Shown here: positions 1-8,309 of the stretch, piece after piece | How the letters are laid out: each line of letters opens with the position of its first letter | How positions within the stretch are numbered: the first letter of the stretch is position 1 | Source: Bacteroidales bacterium | GTDB taxonomy: Bacteria > Bacteroidota > Bacteroidia > Bacteroidales > Muribaculaceae | NCBI GenBank assembly: GCA_022009815.1 | Contig: CP091725.1 | Span: forward strand, 2,232,001 to 2,296,000 | Reading direction: 5' to 3' | DNA length: 64,000 bases | Translations under genes and position numbers: made by a program | The notes under the pieces: model-generated | Databases searched by the model: none | Seen by the model: only the letters and a program-made list of their open reading frames with translations | What the model was told of the DNA's origin: nothing

Positions 1-1678
1 CCTCTCAGCGACGGATTGAAGGGCGTTTCGCTCAGCGCCAACTGGATGTGGCCTTGCCGCAACGCCGGCGAGGATGCCGCTCTCTACAAGGCTGTGGAGG
101 CATGTAGCGACTTTGCCTGCCGTCTTGGCATCAACATCCCGACTGGCAAGGACAGCCTCTCGATGACGCAGAAATACGGCAAGAAAAAGGTGATGGCTCC
201 AGGCACGGTGATTATCTCGGCTGCCGCTGAGGTGTCTGACGTGCGCAAGGTTGTGTCGCCTGTGGTTCAAAACAAGAAGAACACCACTCTTGTCTACGTT
301 GATTTCAGCAATTCTCCGCTTGCGCTCGGTGGCTCTGCGTTCGCGCAGATGCTCGGCAGTGTGGGCAGCGACGTGCCGCGCATCGACTCCGCTGAATATT
401 TCGCAAAGGCATTTGCCGCTGTTCAGTCGCTTGTCGACGAAGGCAAGGTGCTTGCAATGCACGATGTCTCGGCGGGCGGTCTTGTCACCACGTTGCTTGA
501 GATGACATTCGCCAACACGAAGGGCGGTTTGAACATCAACCTTGACGGATTTGACGACAAGGATGTCGTGAAGCTGTTGTTTGCTGAAAACAGTGCTGTC
601 GTGATGCAAGTTGAGAACAAACTTGAAGGCTGTGGAAGCGGCTGTCGACGGTTTGCATGCCGTGGCAATTGGCACGGTTCAGGACGAGCGTGTGGTTCTC
701 GTGTCAAATCTCGGTTGCGAGTATCTGCTCGACATTGATTATCTGCGCGACTTGTGGTTCAAGTCATCGTATCTGCTCGACCGCCGTCAGAGCGGCGCGG
801 CATGTGCGAAAAAGCGTTTTGAGAACTATAAGAAGCAGCCTATACGCTATAAATTGCCGAAGGATTTCAAGGGCACGCTTGCCTCTTACGGTCTTACCGG
901 CAACCGCCGCACCCCGACAGGCATCAAGGCTGCCATTATCCGCGAGAAGGGCGTGAACGGCGACCGCGAGATGGCATATTCGCTTTATCTTGCCGGCTTT
1001 GATGTGAAAGACGTCCACATGACCGACCTTATGTCGGGTCGCGAGACTCTTGACGACGTCAATATGATTGTGTTCTGCGGTGGATTCTCCAACTCCGACG
1101 TGCTGGGCTCGGCGAAAGGATGGGCTGGCGGCTTTGTCTGGAACGAGAACGCAAAGGCTGCCCTGCAGCGCTTCTTCGCCCGTAAGGACACTCTGAGCCT
1201 TGGCATCTGCAACGGTTGCCAGCTGATGATAGAGCTGAACCTCATAAATCCGGAATTCAAGCGCAAGGCTACGATGGAGCACAACGACTCGCATAAATTC
1301 GAGTCGCAGTTCCTTGGTCTACGCATTCCTGAAAACAACTCGGTGATGTTCAAGTCGCTTTCAGGCTCCAAACTTGGCATCTGGGTGGCTCACGGCGAAG
1401 GTAAGTTCAATTTGCCTGAAGGCGTTGAAAACTACAACGTGGTTGCGGAATATGCGTATGCGTCATATCCAGCCAACCCTAACGGATCGCCTAAGGCTGT
1501 GGCGGGCATAGCGTCGGCCGACGGCCGCCATTTGGCGATGATGCCTCACCTTGAGCGTGCCATCTTCCCATGGCAGTGCGGATTCTATCCGGAAAACCGC
1601 CGTCTTACCGACGAGGTTACACCTTGGATAGAGGCGTTTGTCAATGCACGCAAGTGGATTGAGCAGAACAAGAAATAA
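1..1678 (+). CDS. purL: phosphoribosylformylglycinamidine synthase, 3' part (frame break near 625-633)
   Basis: Converts FGAR to FGAM with glutamine and ATP in cytoplasmic purine synthesis. The frame is open from base 1, so the N-terminus lies outside the window. The second half is the class I glutamine amidotransferase domain: nucleophile Cys in LGICNGCQLM (about 1198-1230) and the His/Glu pair in MMPHLERAIFPW near the C-terminus. The first reading frame runs off family sequence at about 625-633 and resumes one frame over as EAAVDGLHAVAIGTV; either one extra G or two missing bases explains it. Both halves are collinear with PurL, so this is one gene with a probable sequence error rather than a pseudogene. 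A strong terminator follows. Confidence 0.93.
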
Positions 1679-1698
1679 CAGCAACTCCTGAAAAAGCA

Positions 1699-1735
1699 GT
1701 CAGCGCCGTGTCGATGGATGCGGCGCTGACTTTTT
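1699..1735 (+). terminator. rho-independent terminator after purL
   Basis: Perfect 10-bp stem GTCAGCGCCG (1699-1708) with CGGCGCTGAC (1721-1730), a 12-base loop and a TTTTT tail, 21 bases after the purL stop. Confidence 0.85.
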
Positions 1736-1788
1736 GTGTCGGGAGTAGTCAAAAACACCGCAAAATTGAGAAAATGGTTTGCTTCTGG

Positions 1789-1819
1789 TTGCCGAGTGGC
1801 GGAAAAATGAGTAATTTTG
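1789..1819 (+). promoter_or_regulatory. Bacteroidota-type promoter of mlaEF
   Basis: TTG at 1789-1791 and TAATTTTG at 1812-1819 are separated by 20 bases, matching the -33 TTG / -7 TAnnTTTG pattern. The predicted start of transcription is about 20 bases before the mlaE ATG. Confidence 0.65.
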
Positions 1820-1841
1820 CGAGAAATAAAGAAAATAATAT

Positions 1842-2594
1842 ATGTTGTTTATAACATCTTGTCTACATACGTTTGGAGAATATGCGTTGTTTATGCGTCG
1901 GGTGTTTACGCGTCCCGACCGCCTGAAAGAGTCTCTGAAACGCTATGTTGTCGAAATCTCAAAACTTGGAGTGGACTCCATTCCGTTGGTGATTATCATA
2001 TCCCTGTTTATCGGTGCGGTTATCGCAATTCAGATGCAGATTAATTTTTCCAATCCTCTTCTGCCGTCCTACACCGTGGGTCTTGCAACCCGCGACGTGC
2101 TTCTCCTGGAATTCTCGTCGTCGATTTTGTGCTTGATTCTCGCGGGCAAGGTGGGGTCAAACATTGCGTCGGAGATAGGAACAATGCGTGTGACCGAGCA
2201 GATTGACGCGCTTGAGATTATGGGTGTCAACTCGTGCAACTTCATCGTGTTGCCCAAAATCCTTGCGTTGCTGACGTTTATTCCGGTGCTTGCTGTGTTC
2301 AGCATGGCGTCGGGCCTGGTCGGCGGATTCATGATAGCGCAGTTCACGGATATGATTTCCGTTCCGCAGTATATCTACGGCATCCAGACAATGTTTGTTG
2401 AATGGTATGTGTGGTATGCGATAATCAAGTCATTGTTTTTCTCGGTGGTGATAACCAGCGTGGCATCGTTCTATGGCTATAACGTCAAGGGAGGCGCGCT
2501 CGATGTGGGCAAGGCAAGTACGAATTCAGTTGTGGCAAGCAGCATTTTGATTCTGTTGCTCGACGTGTTGTTGACCAAATTATTGTTGCAGTAA
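1842..2594 (+). CDS. mlaE: MlaE/YrbE family ABC transporter permease
   Basis: Inner-membrane permease of the Mla-type phospholipid transport system that maintains outer-membrane lipid asymmetry. The 250-residue protein carries the family core: an N-terminal amphipathic stretch, a hydrophobic segment around IIISLFIGAVIAIQMQ, the conserved GKVGSNIASEIGTMRVTEQIDALE block near the middle and three further hydrophobic segments. Length agrees with the family. Its stop overlaps the mlaF start by one base (TAATG), so the two are translationally coupled. An MlaD-type substrate-binding partner is not adjacent in this window. Confidence 0.92.
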   Translation: MLFITSCLHTFGEYALFMRRVFTRPDRLKESLKRYVVEISKLGVDSIPLVIIISLFIGAVIAIQMQINFSNPLLPSYTVGLATRDVLLLEFSSSILCLILAGKVGSNIASEIGTMRVTEQIDALEIMGVNSCNFIVLPKILALLTFIPVLAVFSMASGLVGGFMIAQFTDMISVPQYIYGIQTMFVEWYVWYAIIKSLFFSVVITSVASFYGYNVKGGALDVGKASTNSVVASSILILLLDVLLTKLLLQ

Positions 2595-3373
2595 TGATTG
2601 AAGTAAAAAACGTAAAAAAGTCGTTTCCCGACAAGACGGTGCTTAAAGGCATCGACGCGACGTTTCATAATGGAAAGACTAATCTGATTATCGGACAGAG
2701 CGGCTCGGGAAAGACCGTGCTGATGAAGAGCATCATCGGACTGTTGACGCCTGATTCGGGACAAATTCTATATGACGGCCGCGACATTGTGAAGATGTCG
2801 TTGGCGCAGCGCAAGGCTTTGCGTACTGAAATAGGTATGCTGTTTCAGGGTTCGGCGTTGTTTGACAACGAGACGGTGCTCGGGAACGTGATGTTTCCGT
2901 TGAAAATGTTTTCCGACATGACACGTGCGCAAATGCTCGACCGCGCCAGATTCTGCCTCAACCGTGTCAATCTTAATGGCGCCGAGTCGAAGTATCCGTC
3001 GGAAATCAGCGGCGGTATGCAGAAGCGTGTGGCGATTGCGCGGGCGATAGCGTTGAATCCGAAATATCTGTTCTGCGATGAGCCAAACTCCGGCCTCGAC
3101 CCACAGACATCGATTCTGATAGATGAGTTGTTGTGGGACATTACCCACGAGTACGACATAACGACCATAATCAACACCCACGACATGAACTCGGTGCTCG
3201 GCATAGGAGAGCATATCGTGTTTATAAACAAGGGCAATGTCGATTGGGTGGGCGACAAGCATTCAATCTTCCATGCAGACAGCGAGACGCTGAATGATTT
3301 TGTGTTTGCAACCGACCTGTTCAAAAAAGTGAAACAGGCTGCCATCTATCTGGAACAGAACGGCAATAAGTAG
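2594..3373 (+). CDS. mlaF: MlaF-type ABC transporter ATP-binding protein
   Basis: ATPase that would power the MlaE permease. Residues 34-41 form Walker A (GQSGSGKT), followed by the Q-loop, the signature ISGGMQKRVAIARA, Walker B YLFCDEPNSGLD and the H-loop in NTHDMNS. 259 residues, the usual size. The start is the ATG that overlaps the mlaE stop. The C-terminus (from about residue 235) is an extended tail typical of Bacteroidota homologues. Family assignment rests on pairing with MlaE. Confidence 0.92.
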   Translation: MIEVKNVKKSFPDKTVLKGIDATFHNGKTNLIIGQSGSGKTVLMKSIIGLLTPDSGQILYDGRDIVKMSLAQRKALRTEIGMLFQGSALFDNETVLGNVMFPLKMFSDMTRAQMLDRARFCLNRVNLNGAESKYPSEISGGMQKRVAIARAIALNPKYLFCDEPNSGLDPQTSILIDELLWDITHEYDITTIINTHDMNSVLGIGEHIVFINKGNVDWVGDKHSIFHADSETLNDFVFATDLFKKVKQAAIYLEQNGNK

Positions 3374-3412
3374 GATGGCGGCTGTGTGAAAGCTTGACAC
3401 TTTGGTGTCATG

Positions 3413-3459
3413 AAAAAGCAAGTCCCGAAGGAATCCATGTCATATTCCTCCGGGACTTG
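3413..3459 (-). terminator. terminator between convergent mlaF and zinc-ribbon gene
   Basis: A 16-bp stem with one mismatch: CAAGTCCCGAAGGAAT (3419-3434) against 3444-3459. On the minus strand it is followed by CTTTTT (3413-3418), so it mainly serves the zinc-ribbon gene and may also stop mlaF transcripts. Confidence 0.8.
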
Positions 3460-3481
3460 TTGTATTTATGCGGTTGCTGAT

Positions 3482-4255
3482 TTATGCTTCCTCGTTCACG
3501 CCGGCAAGCTGCGGGTCGATAAGGATTCTGCCGCAATATTCGCAGACAACCACCTTCTTGTGAAGCTTCACCTCTACCTGGCGCTGTGCCGGGATGCGGT
3601 TGAAGCAGCCGCCGCAGGCATTGCGCTGCACGTAGACGATTCCAAGACCGTTGCGGGCATTCTCGCGGATGCGCTTGAAAGCCTTGAGCAGACGCGGCTC
3701 GATTTTCTCCTCGAGGGCTTTCGCCTGCTCGCGGAGTTTCTCCTCGTCCTGCTTTGTCTCTGAGATGATTTCGCTCAATTCTGATTTCTTCTCGGCGAGG
3801 ATGTGCACGTTGTCCTCCATTGTCTCCTGTGTGCTCTTGATGTCGTCGGCTTTGCGGTTCGCCATCTCGGTGTATTCGCGGATGCGTTTCTCAGCCAGCT
3901 CGATTTCAAGCTGCTTGAATCCGATTTCCTTTGCAAGGAAGTCAAACTCCTTGTTGTTGCGCACGTTGTTCTGCTGCTCTGTGTATTTTGCGATGGCGTC
4001 TTGTGCGTTTTGGATTTCCACCTTCTTTGCAGCCACACCCTTGCGCAATTCTTCCGCCTCGTTTTTGAATTTCTGGATACGGGTTTTCAAGCGTTCAACC
4101 TCGTCGTCCATGTCCTTGACCTCCAAAGGAAGTTCGCCGCGGAGGTTTTTGATGCGGTCGATTTGAGATAAGAGTGTTTGGAGTTGGTAGAGCGTTTTCA
4201 AGCGTTCTTCTACCGACAATCCTTCTGTTGCTGCTGTTTTCTTTTCAGTTGCCAT
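3482..4255 (-). CDS. C4-type zinc-ribbon coiled-coil protein
   Basis: A 257-residue protein with a long predicted coiled coil (about residues 15-185, rich in E, K and heptad Leu/Ile) and a C-terminal zinc ribbon with two CxxC pairs, C214/C217 (ACGGCF) and C238/C241 (CEYCG). This is the architecture of the PF02591 family (CT398/HP0958-like), whose molecular role is not well settled; some members are linked to RNA binding or to chaperoning secretion components. It begins two bases after the stop of the upstream Nif3 gene, as found in many genomes, so the two are cotranscribed. Confidence 0.85.
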   Translation of the reverse strand: MATEKKTAATEGLSVEERLKTLYQLQTLLSQIDRIKNLRGELPLEVKDMDDEVERLKTRIQKFKNEAEELRKGVAAKKVEIQNAQDAIAKYTEQQNNVRNNKEFDFLAKEIGFKQLEIELAEKRIREYTEMANRKADDIKSTQETMEDNVHILAEKKSELSEIISETKQDEEKLREQAKALEEKIEPRLLKAFKRIRENARNGLGIVYVQRNACGGCFNRIPAQRQVEVKLHKKVVVCEYCGRILIDPQLAGVNEEA

Positions 4256-4256
4256 A

Positions 4257-5348
4257 TTATATGTATTTTATTGTATTGATATCTGTTTCTGCGTCTTTGA
4301 TTGTCAAGCCGGGGAACTTCTTTTCCAGAATTTCCCGGAATATGCTTTTTGAGCACTGCTCACTTTCGTAGTGCCCGATGTCGGCAATCGCGATTTTGTC
4401 GGCAAACGAAGTGAAATCGTGGTATTTCACATCGCCGGTGACATAGATGTCGGCTCCGGAAGCGATGGCGTCTGATGTCAGAAAAGCCCCGCTGCCTCCG
4501 CATAGTGCCACTCTGGTTATTGTCTTCCGCTCGTCGCCGCAGTAGCGTATTGTCTTGCAGTTGAACGTTGCTTTCAGCAGGTCGATAAATCTGCCCATCG
4601 TTGTCGGCTTGATGTTGCCAACAGCGCCGCTTCCTGAATAGTTGTCGGCGTTGTCGAGCGGAATGATGTCGTATGCCGGCTCCTCATAGGGGTGGGCGTC
4701 GAGCATCGCTCTGATGATTCTGCCTGAAAGTCGTCGCGGTGCGATGACTTCAATCTTCGTTTCAGCCTCTTGGTGAATCTCGCCAATCTCTCCGACAAAA
4801 GGATTGGCACCCGTTGCGGCGCGGAATCGGCCAGTCCCTTCCAGCGAATAGCTGCAGCGGTCGTAGTCGCCGATTGCTCCAGCTCCGGCATCAGCCATTG
4901 CGTCGCGCACCTTGTCGGCGTGTGCCTCCGGCACGAAGACCGCCAGCTTTACCAATGTCGCCGACTGTGGCTGCAAAGTGCGTATTCCGGAAAGCCCGAG
5001 CATTTGGGCCATACGGTTTGAAACACCGAATCTTGCATTGTCGAGATTGGTGTGCGCTGAGTAGATTGTTATTCCGTTGCTTATCGCATCAATCAGGATG
5101 CGTCCCGTAGGAGTGTCGGGAGAGATGGATTTTATTCCTTTGAAGAGAAGGGGATGGTGCGAAATGATACAGTTCAAGCCGTACTCCTTTGCCTCTGTGA
5201 CTGTGTTTTCGTTCACGTCAAGCGTAAGAAGTACTCCCGTACAGATATTTGTCGCATCGCCTGCCTGCAGTCCGGCGTTGTCGTAGCTCTCCTGCAAAGC
5301 GCGAGGGGCAAAATCCTCAATCGCGTTAATTACACTGCGAATGTTCAT
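4257..5348 (-). CDS. Nif3-like dinuclear metal centre protein
   Basis: A 363-residue NIF3/DUF34 protein with a toroidal-hexamer fold and a two-metal site of unknown physiological substrate. The metal-binding motif ISHHPLLFKG is near residue 63 and the second motif, GHYESE, is near the C-terminus. The extra middle domain (about residues 130-230) is the PII/CutA-like insert of the long YqfO class, which explains the length. It is divergent from the downstream thioesterase. Start is the ATG at 5348; a minus-strand TACCTTTG (5372-5365) lies 16 bases upstream. Confidence 0.88.
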   Translation of the reverse strand: MNIRSVINAIEDFAPRALQESYDNAGLQAGDATNICTGVLLTLDVNENTVTEAKEYGLNCIISHHPLLFKGIKSISPDTPTGRILIDAISNGITIYSAHTNLDNARFGVSNRMAQMLGLSGIRTLQPQSATLVKLAVFVPEAHADKVRDAMADAGAGAIGDYDRCSYSLEGTGRFRAATGANPFVGEIGEIHQEAETKIEVIAPRRLSGRIIRAMLDAHPYEEPAYDIIPLDNADNYSGSGAVGNIKPTTMGRFIDLLKATFNCKTIRYCGDERKTITRVALCGGSGAFLTSDAIASGADIYVTGDVKYHDFTSFADKIAIADIGHYESEQCSKSIFREILEKKFPGLTIKDAETDINTIKYI

Positions 5349-5364
5349 CGTTCAAATATGTCTG

Positions 5365-5372
5365 CAAAGGTA
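5365..5372 (-). promoter_or_regulatory. -7 box for the Nif3/zinc-ribbon operon
   Basis: TACCTTTG on the minus strand, 16 bases before the Nif3 ATG. No clear -33 TTG at the usual distance. Confidence 0.45.
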
Positions 5373-5395
5373 GTTATAATTGTTGGAGAAACCAT

Positions 5396-5403
5396 TATCT
5401 TTG
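5396..5403 (+). promoter_or_regulatory. -7 box for the thioesterase-dprA unit
   Basis: TATCTTTG, 15 bases before the ATG at 5419. A TTG is present upstream but too close (5383-5385) to be a standard -33 element. Confidence 0.5.
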
Positions 5404-5418
5404 TGCAAAAATTAGCAG

Positions 5419-5829
5419 ATGACAGACACAAAATATGTATATGAGCGCGAGATGGAAGTGCGCGATTACGAACTTGACGCAGAGGGCATCGTCAACAATG
5501 CCAATTATTTGCACTATTTGGAGCATACCCGCCATGGCTTTTGCGTGGCAAACGGCATTTCGTTTGCGCAGATGCAGGAGAAGGGTGTGATTCCGGTGCT
5601 TAACCGGGTGGAAATCGATTACAAGACGCCGCTCCGCAGCGGCGACCGCTTTGTCAGCAAGTTGTGGGTGGAGCGGAAAGGCGCCAGGTTTGTGTTTCAT
5701 CAGGATTTGTTCAAGACAGACACGGGAGAGTCGGTGGTGTCGGCTGTGGTGAGCTGCGTCTGTCTTTCTGACGGCAAGCTCGACAGAGGGGATATGCTTG
5801 CCGAGGTGTTTAAAAAACATTTGCGTTGA
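5419..5829 (+). CDS. acyl-CoA thioesterase, YbgC/FadM hot-dog family
   Basis: A 136-residue single hot-dog domain protein predicted to hydrolyse acyl-CoA thioesters in the cytosol. The active-site region RDYELDAEGIVNNANYLHY (about residues 16-34) has the Asp and the NxNY segment of the 4HBT family. Substrate cannot be told from sequence. dprA starts one base after its stop, so the pair is cotranscribed. Confidence 0.85.
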   Translation: MTDTKYVYEREMEVRDYELDAEGIVNNANYLHYLEHTRHGFCVANGISFAQMQEKGVIPVLNRVEIDYKTPLRSGDRFVSKLWVERKGARFVFHQDLFKTDTGESVVSAVVSCVCLSDGKLDRGDMLAEVFKKHLR

Positions 5830-5830
5830 C

Positions 5831-6934
5831 ATGTCGTTGCCGGGGATAGAACAGGTTGCGTTCTCAAAAATCAAAGGAATCACGCCGGAGACCGCCGGAG
5901 CCATATTGGCGGCGGTGGGCAGCGAGGCTGAGTTTTTCAGAATGTCGGAGCGGGAATTGGCTGAGTTGGCAAGTGCCGGCAGCCATATTTTTGCTGCGTC
6001 TTATCGTGAAGGGCTGCTTTGCGAGGCTGAGAAAGAGCTCGACTTTGTGGCGAGAAACGGAATCAGATGCCTTTATTTCCGCAATCAGGACTATCCGGCA
6101 AGATTTCAGAATGTGCCCGACGCTCCGTTGCTGATATATGCAAAAGGCGACACGGACCTCAACGCAAGGTGTGCGGTTGGGATAGTCGGAACGCGCCATG
6201 CCACCGTTTACGGGCAGAAGCTCACGCGCGATTTGGTGGCTGGGCTTGGCGAGCTGGTGGGGAAGGATGTGGTTGTTGTCAGCGGGCTGGCGTATGGCGT
6301 CGATGTCGCGGCGCATTTGGCGGCGTTGGAGTACGGGATGCCTACGGTGGCTGTGATGGCGCACGGGCTGGATATGATATATCCGGCGCAGCATCGCTCT
6401 GTGGCTGCCGACATTGTGCGCCGCCGCGGAGCTGTGACAACGGAATACGGCTGCCGTACGCGCGTGCATCGGTCGAATTTCCTGGCGAGAAACCGCATAA
6501 TAGCCGCGCTCAGCGACTGCACTGTGGTGGTGGAGTCGGCGTTTAAGGGCGGCGCGTTGGTGACTGCCAAAGTGGCGCAGAACTACGGCAGGGATGTGTT
6601 CGCTTTTCCGGGAAGGGTGGGCGATGTGTATTCCGAAGGATGCAACACATTGATACGCAAAAATGTGGCTGCGCTTGTGACGTCGGCGTCGGATGTCGTT
6701 GACATGATGCGTTGGGAACGCAGTGCGAAGCCGGTGGAGAAGTCGTTGTTTATAGAATATACAAAAGAGGAGCAGGCGGTTGTCGACTGTCTGCAAGGAA
6801 GGGATTTGGTGCAGATAAATGAGCTGAGCGCATTGCTGAAAATGCCTGTGCATAAGTTGCTGAGCGTCTTGTTTGAACTGGAATTCAAGGGCGCCGTTTC
6901 CGTAATGCCGGGCAATTGTTACCGACTCGTTTAA
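5831..6934 (+). CDS. dprA: DNA-processing protein DprA
   Basis: A 367-residue single-strand DNA-binding protein that loads RecA on incoming DNA during transformation. The Rossmann core carries GTRHATVYG, VSGLAYGVDVAAH and NRIIAALSDCTVVVES, and the C-terminal 60 residues form the DprA winged helix. An upstream in-frame extension exists, but the ATG at 5831, right after the thioesterase stop, begins the conserved part. DprA is also widespread in bacteria not known to be competent, so it does not prove competence here. Confidence 0.92.
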   Translation: MSLPGIEQVAFSKIKGITPETAGAILAAVGSEAEFFRMSERELAELASAGSHIFAASYREGLLCEAEKELDFVARNGIRCLYFRNQDYPARFQNVPDAPLLIYAKGDTDLNARCAVGIVGTRHATVYGQKLTRDLVAGLGELVGKDVVVVSGLAYGVDVAAHLAALEYGMPTVAVMAHGLDMIYPAQHRSVAADIVRRRGAVTTEYGCRTRVHRSNFLARNRIIAALSDCTVVVESAFKGGALVTAKVAQNYGRDVFAFPGRVGDVYSEGCNTLIRKNVAALVTSASDVVDMMRWERSAKPVEKSLFIEYTKEEQAVVDCLQGRDLVQINELSALLKMPVHKLLSVLFELEFKGAVSVMPGNCYRLV

Positions 6935-6950
6935 ATTTTGTGGATAATTT

Positions 6951-6981
6951 TTGGAAATGAACATATAATGCTGTATATTTG
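6951..6981 (+). promoter_or_regulatory. promoter of the Crp-family regulator
   Basis: TTG (6951-6953) and TATATTTG (6974-6981) with a 20-base spacer. It places the transcript start inside the longer open frame, which supports the internal ATG at 7016 as the true start. Confidence 0.6.
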
Positions 6982-7015
6982 TGCTCTAAAACATAATTAT
7001 GTAGCAAATAAGCGG

Positions 7016-7720
7016 ATGATGGTATCAAGAGACGCGTTAGAAAAAGTAGTCAAGGAAGACATGGCGGGGATTTGGAACGTCCTTACGTCTGAGGAGAAGA
7101 GGGTTGTGATTGATAATTTTACCATTCACAACTACAAGCGTAACCAAATCATTTACGCGGAAAAGGAAACTCCGGAATATTTGTGGTGCCTGTTGAAGGG
7201 AAAGGTGAAAAAATACAAGGAAGGGATAGGCGGTCGTCAGCAGATTATCCGCTTGATCCGTCCGATTCAATATTTCGGGCATCGGGCATATTTCGCCAAC
7301 GAGCCGTATGTTTCGGGAGCGATTGCAATGGAGCCTTCTGTTGTGGGCACGATTCCAATGAAGATTGTCGAGGAGCTGATTGACGGCAACCGTCAGCTGG
7401 CGTGGTTCTTCATCCATGAGCTGTCGCACAATCTCGGCCGTTCCGACACGAAGATAGTCAATCTTACGCAGAAACATATCAGAGGACGTTTGGCAGAGGC
7501 ACTTGTCGTGCTTATCGACAATTATGGCTTTGAGGAAGACGGAGAGACGCTTAACATATACATGTCGCGTGAGGACTTGGCCAATCTGTCGAACATGACA
7601 ACTTCCAACGCCATCCGCACGCTGTCGTCGTTTGTCAATGAGCATGTAATCGTGGTCGACGGACGTCGAATCAAGGTGCTCAACGAGCCAATCCTTCGTA
7701 AAATCAGCAAATTCGGTTAG
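7016..7720 (+). CDS. Crp/Fnr family transcriptional regulator
   Basis: About 234 residues: an N-terminal cyclic-nucleotide-binding-like beta barrel and a C-terminal winged helix containing MSREDLANLSNMTTSNAIRTL. No Cys cluster is present, so it is not an FNR-type iron-sulfur sensor, and the cAMP-contact Arg/Ser pair is not evident. I chose the ATG at 7016 over the open frame from 6938 because the promoter box lies between them. Followed by the DUF4924 gene after 4 bases. Effector and targets are unknown. Confidence 0.85.
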   Translation: MMVSRDALEKVVKEDMAGIWNVLTSEEKRVVIDNFTIHNYKRNQIIYAEKETPEYLWCLLKGKVKKYKEGIGGRQQIIRLIRPIQYFGHRAYFANEPYVSGAIAMEPSVVGTIPMKIVEELIDGNRQLAWFFIHELSHNLGRSDTKIVNLTQKHIRGRLAEALVVLIDNYGFEEDGETLNIYMSREDLANLSNMTTSNAIRTLSSFVNEHVIVVDGRRIKVLNEPILRKISKFG

Positions 7721-7724
7721 GCTA

Positions 7725-8282
7725 ATGTTCACGGCAAAGCAACTTAGAGAAGAGAATATAGCGGAATATCTGCTGTATATGTGGCAGCTTGAAGACATAT
7801 TCCGCGCATGCCGTTTCGACATTGAAACCGTGCGTCAGCGCATCGTTGACAACTATCCCACAGATGAGGACACAAAGGCGGCGATGCTGCAGTGGTATGG
7901 CGACCTGATGGACATGATGCGCATCGAGGGGGTGAAAGAAAAAGGGCATATCCAAATCAACAAGAACGTCGTGATACAGCTGTCCGATTTGCACCAGATG
8001 CTGCTTAAGAGTGTGAAATATCCGGAATATGCATCGGAATTCTACAAGACGCTGCCGATAATTGTTGAGCTTCGCTCGAAATCCGGTGATGAGAAATCCG
8101 GTGAGATCGAAACGTGCTTCAATGCGCTCTACGGCATGATGATGATGCATCTGCAGGGGCGGCAGCTCTCGGAATCCACGCAGGTGGCGATGGCTCAAAT
8201 CTCGAAATTCGTCTCGCTTTTGGCAACATATTTTCATAAAGACAAAATCAAGCCCCTTTTTGACAAGGAGGATTATCAGTAA
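7725..8282 (+). CDS. DUF4924 family protein
   Basis: A 185-residue, mostly helical soluble protein starting MFTAKQLREENIAEYLLYMW, a start I associate with the Bacteroidota-specific family DUF4924. No catalytic motif, signal peptide or membrane segment is visible. It sits between the Crp-family regulator (4-base gap) and prfC (27-base gap), suggesting one transcript. Function unknown. Confidence 0.65.
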   Translation: MFTAKQLREENIAEYLLYMWQLEDIFRACRFDIETVRQRIVDNYPTDEDTKAAMLQWYGDLMDMMRIEGVKEKGHIQINKNVVIQLSDLHQMLLKSVKYPEYASEFYKTLPIIVELRSKSGDEKSGEIETCFNALYGMMMMHLQGRQLSESTQVAMAQISKFVSLLATYFHKDKIKPLFDKEDYQ

Positions 8283-8309
8283 ACAAATAAAAAAAACAAC
8301 GCAATTCTT

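Noticed and set aside
423..1678. Long antisense open frames over purL, prfC, gyrA and other genes
   Set aside because: They mirror GC-biased codons of the true genes, have no promoter or family-like sequence, and all overlap confidently assigned genes.
6938..7015. Longer N-terminus of the Crp-family regulator
   Set aside because: A TTG/TATATTTG promoter lies inside this stretch, so it is probably untranslated.
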